A program made the translations under genes and the position numbers. Source: Bradyrhizobium sp. SZCCT0153 (lineage in GTDB: Bacteria; Pseudomonadota; Alphaproteobacteria; Rhizobiales; Xanthobacteraceae). From it: a stretch of 64,000 nucleotides of DNA. Under the pieces are notes generated by a model. That model ran no database searches and was not told where the DNA came from. It worked only from the letters and a program-made list of their open reading frames with translations. Below are positions 16,909-25,886 of this stretch, piece after piece (position 1 is the stretch's first letter; every line of letters starts with the position of its first letter). The stretch lies in NCBI RefSeq assembly GCF_018129995.1, contig NZ_JAFCKS010000002.1, forward strand, positions 1,221,822-1,285,821, read 5' to 3'.

Positions 16909-18626
16909 TGACGACATTTCAGGAAGCACGCGCGTTTCTGCTTCATAACCGCACGGATTACGAAACAGCGGTCAGGGGCTTCCGCTGGCCCGATCCGGTT
17001 CCCTTCAACTGGGCGCTCGACTGGTTCGATGCCGAGCTGGCGGCGAACGCGGAGAGCAAGGATCGGCCCGCGCTCTGGATCGTCGATGCCGCGCAGGACA
17101 AGCAGACAAAACTGACCTTCGCGGCGCTTTCGAAGCGCTCAAACCAGGTCGCGAATTTCCTCCGCGCGCACGGCCTCAAGCGCGGTGATCATCTGCTGCT
17201 GCTGCTCGGCAATGTGGTTCCGCTGTGGGAGACGATGCTGGCGGCGATGAAGCTCGGCGTCGTCGTAATCCCGGCCACGACGCTGCTCACCGCCGATGAA
17301 CTCCGCGACCGGCTCGATCGCGGCAAGGCGAAAGCGGTCGTGGCCGCCGAAGATCAGGTCGCGAAATTCGCAAGCCTTGGCGTGGAGAATGTCGTCCGCG
17401 TCGTGGTCGGCGCGTCGTCCGATGGCTGGCTTGCCTACGATGACGCCGCAAAAGCGTCGGAGAGTTTTGCGCCGGATGGCCCAACCAACGCCGACGATCC
17501 GATGCTGCTCTATTTCACCTCGGGCACCACTGCTAAACCAAAGCTCGTGCGGCACAGCCAGCGCAGCTATCCGGTCGGGCATCTCTCGACCATGTACTGG
17601 ATCGGGTTGAAGCCCGGCGACGTCCACCTCAACATCTCCTCGCCCGGCTGGGCCAAGCACGCCTGGAGCTGCTTCTTCGCACCGTGGAATGCGGGCGCCA
17701 CCGTGTTCGTGGTCAACCAGCCGCGTTTCGACGCCAAGGGCCTGCTCGCCACCATCGGCCGCTGCGGCGTCACCACGCTGTGCGCGCCGCCGACCGTGTG
17801 GCGGTTGTTCATCCAGGAGAATCTCGCTGCGTTCAAGGTGAGCTTGCGCGAGGTCTGCGGCGCGGGCGAGCCGCTCAATCCCGAAGTGATCGACCAGGTG
17901 CAGGCCGCCTGGGGTCTCACCATCCGCGACGGCTATGGCCAGACGGAAACCACTGCGCTCGCTGGTAACTCGCCGGGCCAGACGATCAAGGTCGGTTCGA
18001 TGGGCCGGCCGCTGCCGGGCTATCGCGTGCAGGTGAGCGATGCCGACGGCTATCCGGCCAAGGAGGGCGAGGTGGCTCTGGTGCTCGGCGCGAACCGCCC
18101 CGCCGGCCTGATGCAGGGGTATCAGGGCGACGACGGCAAGCTTTCCGGCGCGGAAGGCGATCTCTATCGTAGCGGCGATGTCGTCTTTGCGGACGACGAC
18201 GGCTATCTCACCTTTGTCGGCCGTTCCGACGACGTGTTCAAGTCATCGGACTACCGCATCAGCCCGTTCGAGCTGGAGAGCGTGCTGCTGGAGCACGAGC
18301 TCGTTGCGGAAGCCGCCGTGGTGCCGAGCCCGGACCCGATCCGGCTCGCGATCCCCAAAGCCTTCGTGCTGCTGATTTCGGGCGCCGAGCGCTCGCCGGC
18401 GACGGCGCTGTCGATCTTCCAACATTTGCATACGCGCCTTGCGCCGTTCAAGCGCATCCGCCGCCTCGAAATCGTCACCGAGTTGCCGAAAACGATCTCG
18501 GGGAAGATCCGCCGCGTTCAGCTCCGGCGGCTAGAGCGCGAGGACGACCGCAGCGATCCCCTGCGCGGCCGGGAATTCCGCGAAGAGGACTTTCCGGAGC
18601 TGCCGAAGACACGGAGTGAGACCTAA
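16908..18626 (+). CDS. AMP-forming acyl-CoA synthetase
   Basis: A 572-residue member of the ANL adenylating superfamily. The phosphate loop reads LYFTSGTTAKPKLVRHS, the A5 motif DGYGQTETTALAG, and the A7/A8 motifs LYRSGDVVFADDDGYLTFVGRSDDVFKSSDYRISPFELE. The catalytic Lys is in ELPKTISGKIRR. The closest family pattern is medium-chain or aromatic acyl-CoA synthetases (ACSM-like). ATG 16908 overlaps the mmsB stop by one base; a TTG codon just before it is ignored. It activates a carboxylic acid to its CoA ester. Placement directly behind the valine genes suggests a branched or medium-chain acid, but specificity is inferred. Confidence 0.92.
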   Translation: MTTFQEARAFLLHNRTDYETAVRGFRWPDPVPFNWALDWFDAELAANAESKDRPALWIVDAAQDKQTKLTFAALSKRSNQVANFLRAHGLKRGDHLLLLLGNVVPLWETMLAAMKLGVVVIPATTLLTADELRDRLDRGKAKAVVAAEDQVAKFASLGVENVVRVVVGASSDGWLAYDDAAKASESFAPDGPTNADDPMLLYFTSGTTAKPKLVRHSQRSYPVGHLSTMYWIGLKPGDVHLNISSPGWAKHAWSCFFAPWNAGATVFVVNQPRFDAKGLLATIGRCGVTTLCAPPTVWRLFIQENLAAFKVSLREVCGAGEPLNPEVIDQVQAAWGLTIRDGYGQTETTALAGNSPGQTIKVGSMGRPLPGYRVQVSDADGYPAKEGEVALVLGANRPAGLMQGYQGDDGKLSGAEGDLYRSGDVVFADDDGYLTFVGRSDDVFKSSDYRISPFELESVLLEHELVAEAAVVPSPDPIRLAIPKAFVLLISGAERSPATALSIFQHLHTRLAPFKRIRRLEIVTELPKTISGKIRRVQLRRLEREDDRSDPLRGREFREEDFPELPKTRSET

Positions 18627-19106
18627 GTGAACGAAGTCTGGAAGAAGCCGCCGATTACGCTGGATGCCTATCAGGGCATGGTCGGCACGGAGATCGGCGT
18701 ATCGTCGTGGCACCTGATCGACCAGCCCCGCATCGACACCTATGCCGACGTGATCGAGGATCACCAGTTCATTCACGTCGACCCTGAGCGAGCCGGGAAG
18801 GAGACCGCCTTCGGCACCACCATCGCGCACGGCTTCCTCACGATGTCGCTGCTGTCGATAATGTCCTATGAGGTGATGCCCGTGATCGCCGGCACCACGA
18901 TGGGCGTCAATTACGGTTTCGACAAGCTGCGCTTCATCTCTCCGGTGCGCTCGGGCAAGCGCGTCCGCGGCCGTTTCGTTCTGACGGAAGGCAAGCTCCG
19001 CAAGCCGAACGAATTGCAGTCCCGCACCAACGTGACGGTGGAGATCGAGGGCGAGGACAAGCCCGCGCTGGTCGCAGACTGGCTCGGGTTGATCTATTTT
19101 GCCTGA
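18627..19106 (+). CDS. MaoC family (R)-specific enoyl-CoA hydratase/dehydratase
   Basis: A 159-residue hotdog MaoC domain. The hydratase-2 active-site motif is visible as YADVIEDHQFIHVDPERA (Asp and His near residues 45-50), followed by TTIAHGFLTMSLLS. The GTG start directly abuts the previous stop codon, with GGAGTGAG upstream, so it is translationally coupled to the acyl-CoA synthetase. Likely function: reversible hydration of a trans-2-enoyl-CoA to an (R)-3-hydroxyacyl-CoA. It works naturally with the downstream SDR, which looks like an MFE-2-type (R)-3-hydroxyacyl-CoA dehydrogenase. Confidence 0.9.
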   Translation: MNEVWKKPPITLDAYQGMVGTEIGVSSWHLIDQPRIDTYADVIEDHQFIHVDPERAGKETAFGTTIAHGFLTMSLLSIMSYEVMPVIAGTTMGVNYGFDKLRFISPVRSGKRVRGRFVLTEGKLRKPNELQSRTNVTVEIEGEDKPALVADWLGLIYFA

Positions 19107-19117
19107 CCTGAGGCGTC

Positions 19118-19140
19118 GTTGCCGGGCTTGACCCGGCAAC
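19118..19140. terminator. Strong hairpin after the MaoC gene
   Basis: GTTGCCGGG, a five-base loop, then CCCGGCAAC: a perfect nine-base stem 11 bases after the MaoC stop. It has no clear U-run, so it may be an attenuator, an mRNA-stabilising element or a short repeat instead of a true terminator. Confidence 0.45.
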
Positions 19141-19180
19141 CCATCGCTGCTCAAAAGCTGTCCAAATTGGTGCGCTCGTA

Positions 19181-19312
19181 CCCTCTCCCCTTGTGGGAGA
19201 GGGTGCCTCGGGGAACGCGAGGCGGGTGAGGGGTCTCTCTCCGCGAGCACATCTTTGGAGAGAGACCCCTCATCCGGCGCTTCGCGCCACCTTCTCCCAC
19301 ACGGGGAGAAGG
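19181..19312. repeat. Large intergenic palindrome, family B
   Basis: About 130 bp with matched outer parts (CCCTCTCCCCTTGTGGGAGAGGG and CTTCTCCCACACGGGGAGAAGG) and inner arms GAGGGGTCTCTCTC/GAGAGAGACCCCTC around 19230-19270. It occupies most of the gap between the MaoC and SDR genes. It ends about 25 bases before the SDR start. A shorter relative built from TCACCTCGCCCCGC/GCGGGGAGAGGTGA is at 25887-25916. Confidence 0.75.
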
Positions 19313-19336
19313 AAAGGGAAGAACAGGACTTTACTC

Positions 19337-20254
19337 ATGGCAATCAGGTTCGACGGACGCGTCGCCATCGTCACCGGCGCGGGCAATGGCCTGGGACGCG
19401 CGCATGCGCTGGGATTGGCCAGCCGCGGCGCCAAGGTGGTTGTGAATGATTTCGGCGGCGCGCGTGACGGCAGCGGCGGCTCGCTGTCGCCAGCGGAGAC
19501 CGTGGTCGAGGAGATCCGTAAAACCGGCGGCACCGCGATGGCCGACGGCGCCGACGTCTCCAATTTCGAGCAGGTCACGGCCATGGTCGAGCGCGCCACC
19601 AGGGAGTGGGGCAGCGTCGATCTGATGTGCGCCAACGCCGGCATCCTGCGCGACAAGTCGTTCGGCAAGATGGAAGCCGCCGACTTCCAGAAGGTGCTCG
19701 ATGTGCACCTCGTCGGCACTTTCTACTGCTGCAAGGCGGTTTGGGCCGGCATGCGCGACCGCAACTACGGCCGCATCGTGCTGACGACGTCGTCCTCCGG
19801 CCTCTACGGCAATTTCGGCCAGGCCAATTACGGCGCGGCCAAGTCCGGCATGGTCGGCCTGATGAACGTGCTGGCGGAAGAAGGCCGCAAGATCAACATC
19901 CGAGTCAACATCATCTCGCCGACGGCGGCGACCCGCATGACCGAGGAACTGCTGCCGCCGCAGGCACTGCAATTGATGAAGCCGAACGCGATCACGCCCG
20001 CGGTCGAGTACATGCTCAGCGAGGACGCGCCGACCCGCACCATCATGGGCGCCGGTGCCGGCTCCTTCGCCGTGATCAAGATATTGGAGAGCGAAGGTAT
20101 CAACCTGCCCGAGGCCGAGTGGACGCCGGATGCGATCGCGGCGCATTTTGCCGAGATCAGCGACATGTCGAAGGCGAGGGCGCTGCAAGGGGCGTTCGAG
20201 CAGACGCAGAAATATGTGGCGCAGGCTGCAGCGCGAGCCGGGGTAAAGCTCTGA
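19337..20254 (+). CDS. SDR family oxidoreductase, MFE-2-like 3-hydroxyacyl-CoA dehydrogenase
   Basis: A 305-residue short-chain dehydrogenase. The cofactor motif is VTGAGNGLGRAHALGLASRGAKVVVNDFGG, a wording typical of the peroxisomal MFE-2 and (3R)-hydroxyacyl-CoA dehydrogenase branch. The catalytic residues are in SSSGLYGNFGQANYGAAKSG (Ser, Tyr-x-x-x-Lys). ATG 19337 has AGGA eight bases upstream; the open frame extends into the palindromic repeat, which is not coding. Together with the preceding MaoC hydratase it can interconvert enoyl-CoA, (R)-3-hydroxyacyl-CoA and 3-ketoacyl-CoA. Its stop overlaps the next coding frame. Confidence 0.9.
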   Translation: MAIRFDGRVAIVTGAGNGLGRAHALGLASRGAKVVVNDFGGARDGSGGSLSPAETVVEEIRKTGGTAMADGADVSNFEQVTAMVERATREWGSVDLMCANAGILRDKSFGKMEAADFQKVLDVHLVGTFYCCKAVWAGMRDRNYGRIVLTTSSSGLYGNFGQANYGAAKSGMVGLMNVLAEEGRKINIRVNIISPTAATRMTEELLPPQALQLMKPNAITPAVEYMLSEDAPTRTIMGAGAGSFAVIKILESEGINLPEAEWTPDAIAAHFAEISDMSKARALQGAFEQTQKYVAQAAARAGVKL

Positions 20255-21468
20255 CGGCCGTCGCCGTCATCGGCGCCGGCCCCGCTGGCTTGATGGCGGC
20301 GGAGGTGCTGGCGCAAGGCGGCGCCCGCGTCACCGTGCACGATGCGATGCCGTCCGCGGGCCGCAAATTCCTGATGGCGGGCCGGGGCGGGCTCAACCTC
20401 ACCCACAGCGAGCCGCTGCCGCAGTTCATGGCGCGCTACCGTGAGGCCGCGCCAAGGCTGCAAGCTGCGATCGACGCATTTTCACCGGATGCGCTGCGCG
20501 CCTGGAGCGAGGCCCTTGGCGAGCCGACTTTCGTCGGCAGCAGCGGGCGCGTGTTTCCGAAGGCTTTCAAGGCCTCGCCCTTGCTGCGGGCCTGGCTGCG
20601 GCGTCTCGATGCTGGCGGCGTAAGGTTTGCCTTTCGGCACCGCTGGACCGGATGGGATGATGAGGGGCGGCTACAGTTTCAAACGCCTGAGGGCGCGCTT
20701 GCCATCGCGGCCGATGCCGCCGTGTTCGCGCTCGGCGGCGCAAGCTGGCCGCGGCTCGGCTCGGACGGCAGCTGGGTCGGTGTCCTCGCAGCAAAAGGCA
20801 TTGCCGTCTCAAAACTGCGGCCGGCGAATTCCGGCTTCACCGTCGCATGGTCCGAATTGTTCCGCGATCGTTTCGAGGGCCAGCCGCTCAAGGGCGTGGC
20901 GCTGACTGTTCGTGCACACGCGGTGCGCGGCGAAGCCATGATCACGCGCAACGGCATCGAAGGTGGCGCGATCTACGCGCTGTCGGCGGAGCTGCGTGAG
21001 GCGGTGCTGGGTCTCGGGCAGGCGACGCTGACGATCGCACTCCGGCCCGACCTCGACGCTGCCGCGCTGACCAAGCGACTGTCGGGCACGCGCGGCAAGC
21101 AATCGCTCGCGAACTTCCTGCGCAAGGCGGCGCAAGTGTCGCCGGTCGGCATCGGCCTGATGCAGGAGGCCGCCATTGCATCCGGCCGGCCGCTGGCATC
21201 GTTCTCGCCGGCCGATCTCGCCCATCTGATCAATGCAATTCCGGTTCAGCTCACCGGCGTTGCCCCGATCGATCGCGCGATCTCGACCGCAGGCGGGATT
21301 GCCTTCGATGAGCTCGACCAACGCTTCATGCTGCGCAAATTGCCAGGCGTATTCGCCGCCGGCGAGATGCTGGACTGGGAAGCGCCGACCGGCGGCTATC
21401 TGCTCCAGGCATCGTTCGCGACGGGAGCTGCCGCGGGCAGGGGCGTGCTGGAGTGGCTGAAGTGCTAA
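20251..21468 (+). CDS. FAD-dependent flavoprotein (TIGR03862/HI0933-like), start codon unusual
   Basis: About 405 residues with an N-terminal Rossmann motif (VAVIGAGPAGLMAAEVLA) and the family motifs GRKFLMAGRGGLNLTHSE, FALGGASWPRLGSDGSW and, near the end, GVFAAGEMLDWEAPTGGYLLQASFATG. The last is the second FAD-binding signature of HI0933-type BaiN-like flavoproteins. No ATG, GTG or TTG exists between the conserved fold and the shifted-frame overlap with the SDR. The only credible start is CTG 20251, which overlaps the SDR stop (CTGA). The sequence gives Leu/Met-Thr-Ala-Val-Ala-Val-Ile, the right family N-terminus. Either a rare CTG start is used by coupling, or the start has been lost. Substrate unknown. 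Confidence 0.8.
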   Translation: MTAVAVIGAGPAGLMAAEVLAQGGARVTVHDAMPSAGRKFLMAGRGGLNLTHSEPLPQFMARYREAAPRLQAAIDAFSPDALRAWSEALGEPTFVGSSGRVFPKAFKASPLLRAWLRRLDAGGVRFAFRHRWTGWDDEGRLQFQTPEGALAIAADAAVFALGGASWPRLGSDGSWVGVLAAKGIAVSKLRPANSGFTVAWSELFRDRFEGQPLKGVALTVRAHAVRGEAMITRNGIEGGAIYALSAELREAVLGLGQATLTIALRPDLDAAALTKRLSGTRGKQSLANFLRKAAQVSPVGIGLMQEAAIASGRPLASFSPADLAHLINAIPVQLTGVAPIDRAISTAGGIAFDELDQRFMLRKLPGVFAAGEMLDWEAPTGGYLLQASFATGAAAGRGVLEWLKC

Positions 21469-21473
21469 CTGCC

Positions 21474-21557
21474 GTCATTGCGAGCGCAGCGCAGCAATCC
21501 AGAGTCTTTCCGCGGTGACAATCTGGATTGCTTCATCGCTTCGTTCCTCGCAATAAC
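21474..21557. repeat. Intergenic palindromic repeat, family A copy 2
   Basis: Same build as the copy at 13676: GTCATTGCGAG outer arm, GCAGCAATCCAGAG, the centre TCTTTCCGCGG, then TCTGGATTGCTTC and CGCAATAAC. It fills the space between the convergent flavoprotein and D-threonine-aldolase-like genes and may also end transcription from both sides. Confidence 0.85.
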
Positions 21558-21574
21558 GATTGAGGAGGCCGCGC

Positions 21575-22654
21575 CTACCGCAATTTCCCGCGCGCCGCCA
21601 CCGGCAGCGTGCCGATGATCTCTTCTCCGCGCACCATCACGACTTCGTCCATCATGTTGACGACGACGCAGACATGGTTGGGAACGATGCGGACGACGTC
21701 GCCGACATTGGGCCTGGTGTTGCTGCGGGAGAGGTCGAGAAAACCGTGCTCCTCGGCGAAGCGCGCGATCTTGGCTTCGGGATGCTCTAGGATCAGGCCG
21801 TGGCCGTCGAGCCCGCCGGTGTCGGATGTCAGCGTCTTGGAGCCGGCGTCGAGAATGCCGCGCTCGGGCGCGGCGCGGCTCACCACGGTTGAATAGATAT
21901 GCAGCGCGCAGTCGTCCCAGGTGGCGACGCCGGCGGCGACCTGCATGCGGTCGTTATAGATATAGGTCCCGAAGCGATGCTCGGTGCCGCCATTGAGCTT
22001 GCCGAGATTCTTCAGGTTCGGCGTGCCTCCGGTGGAGACGATCTTGGCGTCCAGCCCGTGTGCGCGCACGCCGGCCAGCGCCTCGTCGTAGAACTTTTGG
22101 GCGTCGGCCCAGCCGGTCTCGGTCGGATAGAGCATGAATCCCGCGAAGTGCAGCCCCTTGGACGCAGCGATCTCGCGCGCCAGCGCAATCGCCTGCGTTG
22201 GGGTCTCTACGCCGGCGCGCTTGCGTCCCGTATCGCATTCGACCACGACCGAGAGCGGACGGCCCGACGCCGCCGCGGCCCTGGGCAAGCCGGCGACGAC
22301 CGTCGAATTGTCCGCGGCCACCGTCATGTTGGCCCTGGCCTGCAGCGCGCCGAGCCGCGCCATCTTCTCTTCGCCGAGGAGATTGTAGCTGATCAGGATG
22401 TCGTCGATGCCGGCATTGGCCATGATCTCGGCCTCGCCGAGCTTCTGGCAGGTGATGCCCTTGGCGCCGGCCGCGACCTGCATCTTCGCGATCGTCGGAT
22501 TCTTGTGCGTCTTGATGTGGGGTCGGCTCGCGACGCCGGCGTCGTCGCAGGCCTTCTGGATCCGCGCGATGTTGCGCTCGACCTTGTCCATGTCGATGAC
22601 GGCGCAGGGCGTGCCGTATTCGCGGGCGATCTTTGCGGCGAGGGGAGTTGTCAT
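21575..22654 (-). CDS. D-threonine aldolase/D-serine deaminase-like PLP enzyme
   Basis: A 359-residue fold-type III PLP enzyme (DSD1/D-TA family). The N-terminal alanine-racemase-like barrel carries the PLP Lys48 in RPHIKTHKN. The C-terminal domain carries PNHVCVVVN, whose His327 and Cys329 match the metal ligands of D-serine dehydratases. The intervening STGGTPNLKN and GTYIYND segments are family hallmarks. The enzyme would cleave or deaminate a D-beta-hydroxy amino acid. It lies three bases from the ABC-F gene on the same strand, so the pair is probably co-transcribed. D-threonine aldolase and D-serine deaminase cannot be told apart here. Confidence 0.87.
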   Translation of the reverse strand: MTTPLAAKIAREYGTPCAVIDMDKVERNIARIQKACDDAGVASRPHIKTHKNPTIAKMQVAAGAKGITCQKLGEAEIMANAGIDDILISYNLLGEEKMARLGALQARANMTVAADNSTVVAGLPRAAAASGRPLSVVVECDTGRKRAGVETPTQAIALAREIAASKGLHFAGFMLYPTETGWADAQKFYDEALAGVRAHGLDAKIVSTGGTPNLKNLGKLNGGTEHRFGTYIYNDRMQVAAGVATWDDCALHIYSTVVSRAAPERGILDAGSKTLTSDTGGLDGHGLILEHPEAKIARFAEEHGFLDLSRSNTRPNVGDVVRIVPNHVCVVVNMMDEVVMVRGEEIIGTLPVAARGKLR

Positions 22655-22657
22655 GGG

Positions 22658-24469
22658 TCAGGCCTGTTCAATTTCTTCGCGAAGCATCTCTAGTTCGAGC
22701 CAGCGCTCTTCCGCGGCGGACATTTCGTCATGCGCCTTGGCGATGGCGGCGGACGTGTCGTCGAATTTTTTGCGATCCTTGGCGTACAAGTTTGGATCGT
22801 CGAGCACCCGCTGCAATTTTGCAATATCGGCCTGCAATTTTTCCATCATCTTCGGCAGCGTTTCCAGCGCGTGCTTCTCGTTGAAGCTCAAGCGCCGCTT
22901 GGGCGCAGAGGCGGGTGCTGCGAGCCGATCCTCTTTCTTCTCCGCCGGGGCTTGCGCCTTCGCCGTCTCGCGCTTGAGGTCAGCGCCGCGCTGCGCGAGC
23001 ATGTCGCTGTAGCCGCCGGCATATTCGGTCCATTTGCCGCTACCCTCAGGCGCGAACACCGAGGTGACGACACGGTCGAGGAAGTCGCGGTCGTGGCTGA
23101 TCAGGATCACGGTGCCCTCGTAGTCGCCGAGCATGTCTTCGAGCACGTCGAGTGTTTCGAGATCGAGATCGTTGGTCGGCTCGTCCAGCACCAGAAGGTT
23201 CGACGGTTTCGCCAGCGCGCGCGCCAGCATCAGCCGGCCGCGCTCGCCGCCCGAGAGCACCTCGACCGGCGTGCCGCGTTGCTCCTGTGCGAACAGGAAG
23301 TCCTTCATGTAGCCGACGACATGCTTCGGCTTGCCGCCGACCATGATCTGGTCGCCGCGGCCGCCGGTGAGCGCTTCGGCCAGCGTCGATTTGGGATCGA
23401 GGCTTTCGCGGTGCTGGTCGAGGGTCGCTATCTCAAGATTGGCGCCGAGCCGAATGGTGCCGGAGTCGGGCTGTGCGCCGCCGGTCAAAAGATTGACCAG
23501 CGTGGTCTTGCCGGCGCCGTTCGGTCCGATGATGCCGAGCCGGTCGCCGCGCTGGATGCGGGTCGAAAAATTCTCGACGATCTTGCGCTCGCCATAGGCT
23601 TTCGTGACGCCCTTCGCCTCGATCACCAGCTTGCCGGATTGCTCGGCCTCGGCGGCGGCGAGACTGGCACTGCCTGCGGTGCCGCGATAATTGCGCCGCT
23701 GGTCGCGCAACGCGTGCAGATTGCCGAGCCGCTTGACGTTGCGCTTGCGCCGGCCGGAGACGCCGTAGCGCAGCCAGTGCTCCTCGTCGACGATCTTGCG
23801 GTCGAGCTTGTGCTGGTCGCGCTCTTCCTCGGCGAGCACCTCGTCGCGCCAGGTCTCGAACGACGCAAAGCCGCGATCGATCTGCTTGATCCGGCCGCGA
23901 TCGAGCCACGCCGTCGAGCGCGATAGATTGGTGAGAAAGCGGCGGTCATGGCTGATCAGCACCAGCGCGCTGCGCCGGCTGTCTAGCTCCTTTTCCAGCC
24001 ACTCGATGGTGGAGAGGTCGAGATGGTTGGTCGGCTCGTCCAGCAGCAGGATGTCGGGCGAGGGCGCCAATACGCTCGCCAGCGCCGCGCGACGCGCCTC
24101 GCCGCCGGAGAGGTTTTCGGGGTTTTCGTTACCGGTGAGCTCTAGCTGCTCGAGCAGATAGCGTGCCTGGTAGGGATCGTCACCCGGCGCGAGGCCCGCC
24201 TCGACATAGGCGAGCGTGGTCTTGTGTTCGCCGAAATCCGGCTCCTGCTGCAAATAGCGCACGGTCGCGCCGGGCTGGACAAACCGCGTGCCGCCGTCGG
24301 GTTCGACGATGCCGGCCGCGATCTTCAGCAGCGTCGACTTGCCCGAGCCGTTGCGGCCGATCAGGCAGACCCGCTCGCCAGTCGCGACGTTGAGTTCGAC
24401 GCCGTTCAGCAACGGTGTGCCACCGAAGGTGAGCTTGATGTCCTTGAGTTGGATCAGCGGCGGCGCCAT
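22658..24469 (-). CDS. ABC-F family ATPase, Uup-like
   Basis: A 603-residue protein with two ABC ATPase domains and no membrane segments. Walker A sites are GRNGSGKST (about residue 38) and GPNGAGKTT (about 320). The signatures are NLSGGEARR and VLSGGERGR, and the Walker B/switch regions are LLLDEPTNHLDL and LVLDEPTNDLDLETL. The linker between the domains is charged. The C-terminus (from about residue 515) ends in a predicted coiled coil (EKHALETLPKMMEKLQADIAKLQ) characteristic of Uup. These proteins act on ribosomes or DNA intermediates rather than in transport. It follows a short gap after the DUF188 gene and is nearly joined to the PLP enzyme gene. Confidence 0.9.
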   Translation of the reverse strand: MAPPLIQLKDIKLTFGGTPLLNGVELNVATGERVCLIGRNGSGKSTLLKIAAGIVEPDGGTRFVQPGATVRYLQQEPDFGEHKTTLAYVEAGLAPGDDPYQARYLLEQLELTGNENPENLSGGEARRAALASVLAPSPDILLLDEPTNHLDLSTIEWLEKELDSRRSALVLISHDRRFLTNLSRSTAWLDRGRIKQIDRGFASFETWRDEVLAEEERDQHKLDRKIVDEEHWLRYGVSGRRKRNVKRLGNLHALRDQRRNYRGTAGSASLAAAEAEQSGKLVIEAKGVTKAYGERKIVENFSTRIQRGDRLGIIGPNGAGKTTLVNLLTGGAQPDSGTIRLGANLEIATLDQHRESLDPKSTLAEALTGGRGDQIMVGGKPKHVVGYMKDFLFAQEQRGTPVEVLSGGERGRLMLARALAKPSNLLVLDEPTNDLDLETLDVLEDMLGDYEGTVILISHDRDFLDRVVTSVFAPEGSGKWTEYAGGYSDMLAQRGADLKRETAKAQAPAEKKEDRLAAPASAPKRRLSFNEKHALETLPKMMEKLQADIAKLQRVLDDPNLYAKDRKKFDDTSAAIAKAHDEMSAAEERWLELEMLREEIEQA

Positions 24470-24470
24470 G

Positions 24471-24974
24471 TCAGCCTTGACTCGAATTCTGGCTCGTTGC
24501 GGCCTGATCGGCGCGGCGACGCTGGATCCGGCGCAGCGTCTGGTCGAGCGCAGAGAGAAACGTCGAGCGGTCGCGTGGCGCGAACGATCGCGGGCCGCCG
24601 GTGACTTCGCCGGCCGAGCGCAAATCCGTCATCAAATTGCGGACCGCCAGCGTCATTCCGATCGATTCTTCCGTGAACGGTTTTCCGTTCGGCGCGATCA
24701 CGTCGGCACCCGCCTTCACGCAGCGGCTGGCGAGCGGAATGTCCGATGTCACGACCACGTCGCCCGGCCTGGCCCGCTCGGCGATCCAGTCGTCGGCAGC
24801 GTCCATGCCGGCACCGGCGGCGATGCGCTCGATCATCGGGTCCTGCGGCACCCGGATGAAATTGCCGGCAACCACGCTCACGGGCACGCCGTGGCGGCTG
24901 GCAACGCGGTAGATCTCGTCCTTCACCGGACAGGCGTCGGCGTCGACATAGATGCGGGTGGTCGTGTCGGTCAT
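24471..24974 (-). CDS. YaiI/YqxD family protein (DUF188)
   Basis: A 167-residue protein of the UPF0178/DUF188 family. Signatures are [18 protein letters not shown] at the N-terminus, [12 protein letters not shown], and [10 protein letters not shown] (about residue 107). The family has a PIN-like nuclease fold, suggesting RNA or DNA processing, though the biochemical role is unknown. ATG 24974 is chosen because the family always begins a few residues before IYVDADACP; the frame upstream has no family sequence. It ends one base before the ABC-F gene, so the two are co-transcribed. It is divergent from the MaoC-like gene at 25081. Confidence 0.9.
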   Translation of the reverse strand: MTDTTTRIYVDADACPVKDEIYRVASRHGVPVSVVAGNFIRVPQDPMIERIAAGAGMDAADDWIAERARPGDVVVTSDIPLASRCVKAGADVIAPNGKPFTEESIGMTLAVRNLMTDLRSAGEVTGGPRSFAPRDRSTFLSALDQTLRRIQRRRADQAATSQNSSQG

Positions 24975-25080
24975 TCGCCGCGTGGTACCCCATTCGGGCC
25001 GCAAAGGCGAGGGGATTGACCGGTGTTCCCTGGGGCCTACGATCGGCCCGAAGCAACAAGAATTTGGGGAAAGCCAAGCC

Positions 25081-25881
25081 ATGCCGAACCGGCTCGAAAC
25101 CTGGCGCGTCGAGGCCTACAACACCGCGAAACAATCAGAAAACAAGATGCATGACGACAGGGTGGCGCGCCGCTTCGGCTTTTCCGGCGGACTGGTCCCG
25201 GGCGTCGACGTCTTCGCCTACATGATGCACGTGCCGCTGGCTCGCCGGGGCCGCGATTTCCTGACGCGCGGGCTGGTCGAGGCCCGCTTCATCAAGCCGG
25301 TCTATGACGGCGAGACCGCCGACGTCGACGCCACCGAGCACAACGGCCTGCTCACGATCGAAGTGTTCAGCCGTACTGAGCTCTGCGCCACCGGGACGGC
25401 GTCGCTGCCGGCGGTCGCGCCCGTGGTTTCGCTGAGCGACTATGTCGATGTTCCCGCTATCGCCGAGCGCAAGCCGGTCAGCCCGGCGACGTTCGAGACT
25501 GGCAAATGGTTCGGAACGACACCGCGCCGCTGGGCCGGACAGGACGCGGCCGGCTATCTCGCCGACATCAGGGAGACCGATCCGATCTTCGCGCGCGAGG
25601 GGCTCGGCCATCCCGGCCTGATCCAGCGCGTGATGAACCGCGTGCTGGTGGACAACACCATCCTGGGGCCGTGGATCCATGTCGGCAGCCGCATGCAGCT
25701 GCTGTCAGCCGCGCGCACCGGCGATGAGATCACTGCGCGGGCCAGGGTCACGGCGAATTACGAGAAGAAGGGTCACCGCTTCGTCGAGTTCGACGCGCTG
25801 GTCGTCGCCAACGGCACGACGCCGCTGGCGCATTGCCAGCACACCGCGATCTACCAGCCGCGCGAGCAGGCGGCGGCGTAG
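25081..25881 (+). CDS. Hypothetical protein, MaoC-like double-hotdog candidate
   Basis: A 266-residue soluble protein starting at ATG 25081 with GGGGAAAG upstream. Residues 20-45 ([25 protein letters not shown]) and 75-95 ([20 protein letters not shown]) resemble the first and second elements of MaoC/FAS1-type hotdog domains. A second hotdog-like half near the C-terminus contains [41 protein letters not shown]. This suggests a double hotdog acting on acyl-CoA or acyl-thioester substrates. The usual catalytic Asp/His pair is not clear. The assignment is by fold impression only. It converges with the molybdenum hydroxylase gene. Confidence 0.7.
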   Translation: MPNRLETWRVEAYNTAKQSENKMHDDRVARRFGFSGGLVPGVDVFAYMMHVPLARRGRDFLTRGLVEARFIKPVYDGETADVDATEHNGLLTIEVFSRTELCATGTASLPAVAPVVSLSDYVDVPAIAERKPVSPATFETGKWFGTTPRRWAGQDAAGYLADIRETDPIFAREGLGHPGLIQRVMNRVLVDNTILGPWIHVGSRMQLLSAARTGDEITARARVTANYEKKGHRFVEFDALVVANGTTPLAHCQHTAIYQPREQAAA

Positions 25882-25886
25882 TTTCC

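Noticed and set aside
19606..20250. Upstream extension of the flavoprotein frame inside the SDR gene
   Set aside because: The sequence is a shifted-frame reading of the SDR with low-complexity Arg/Gln-rich content; the SDR motifs prove the other frame is the coding one.
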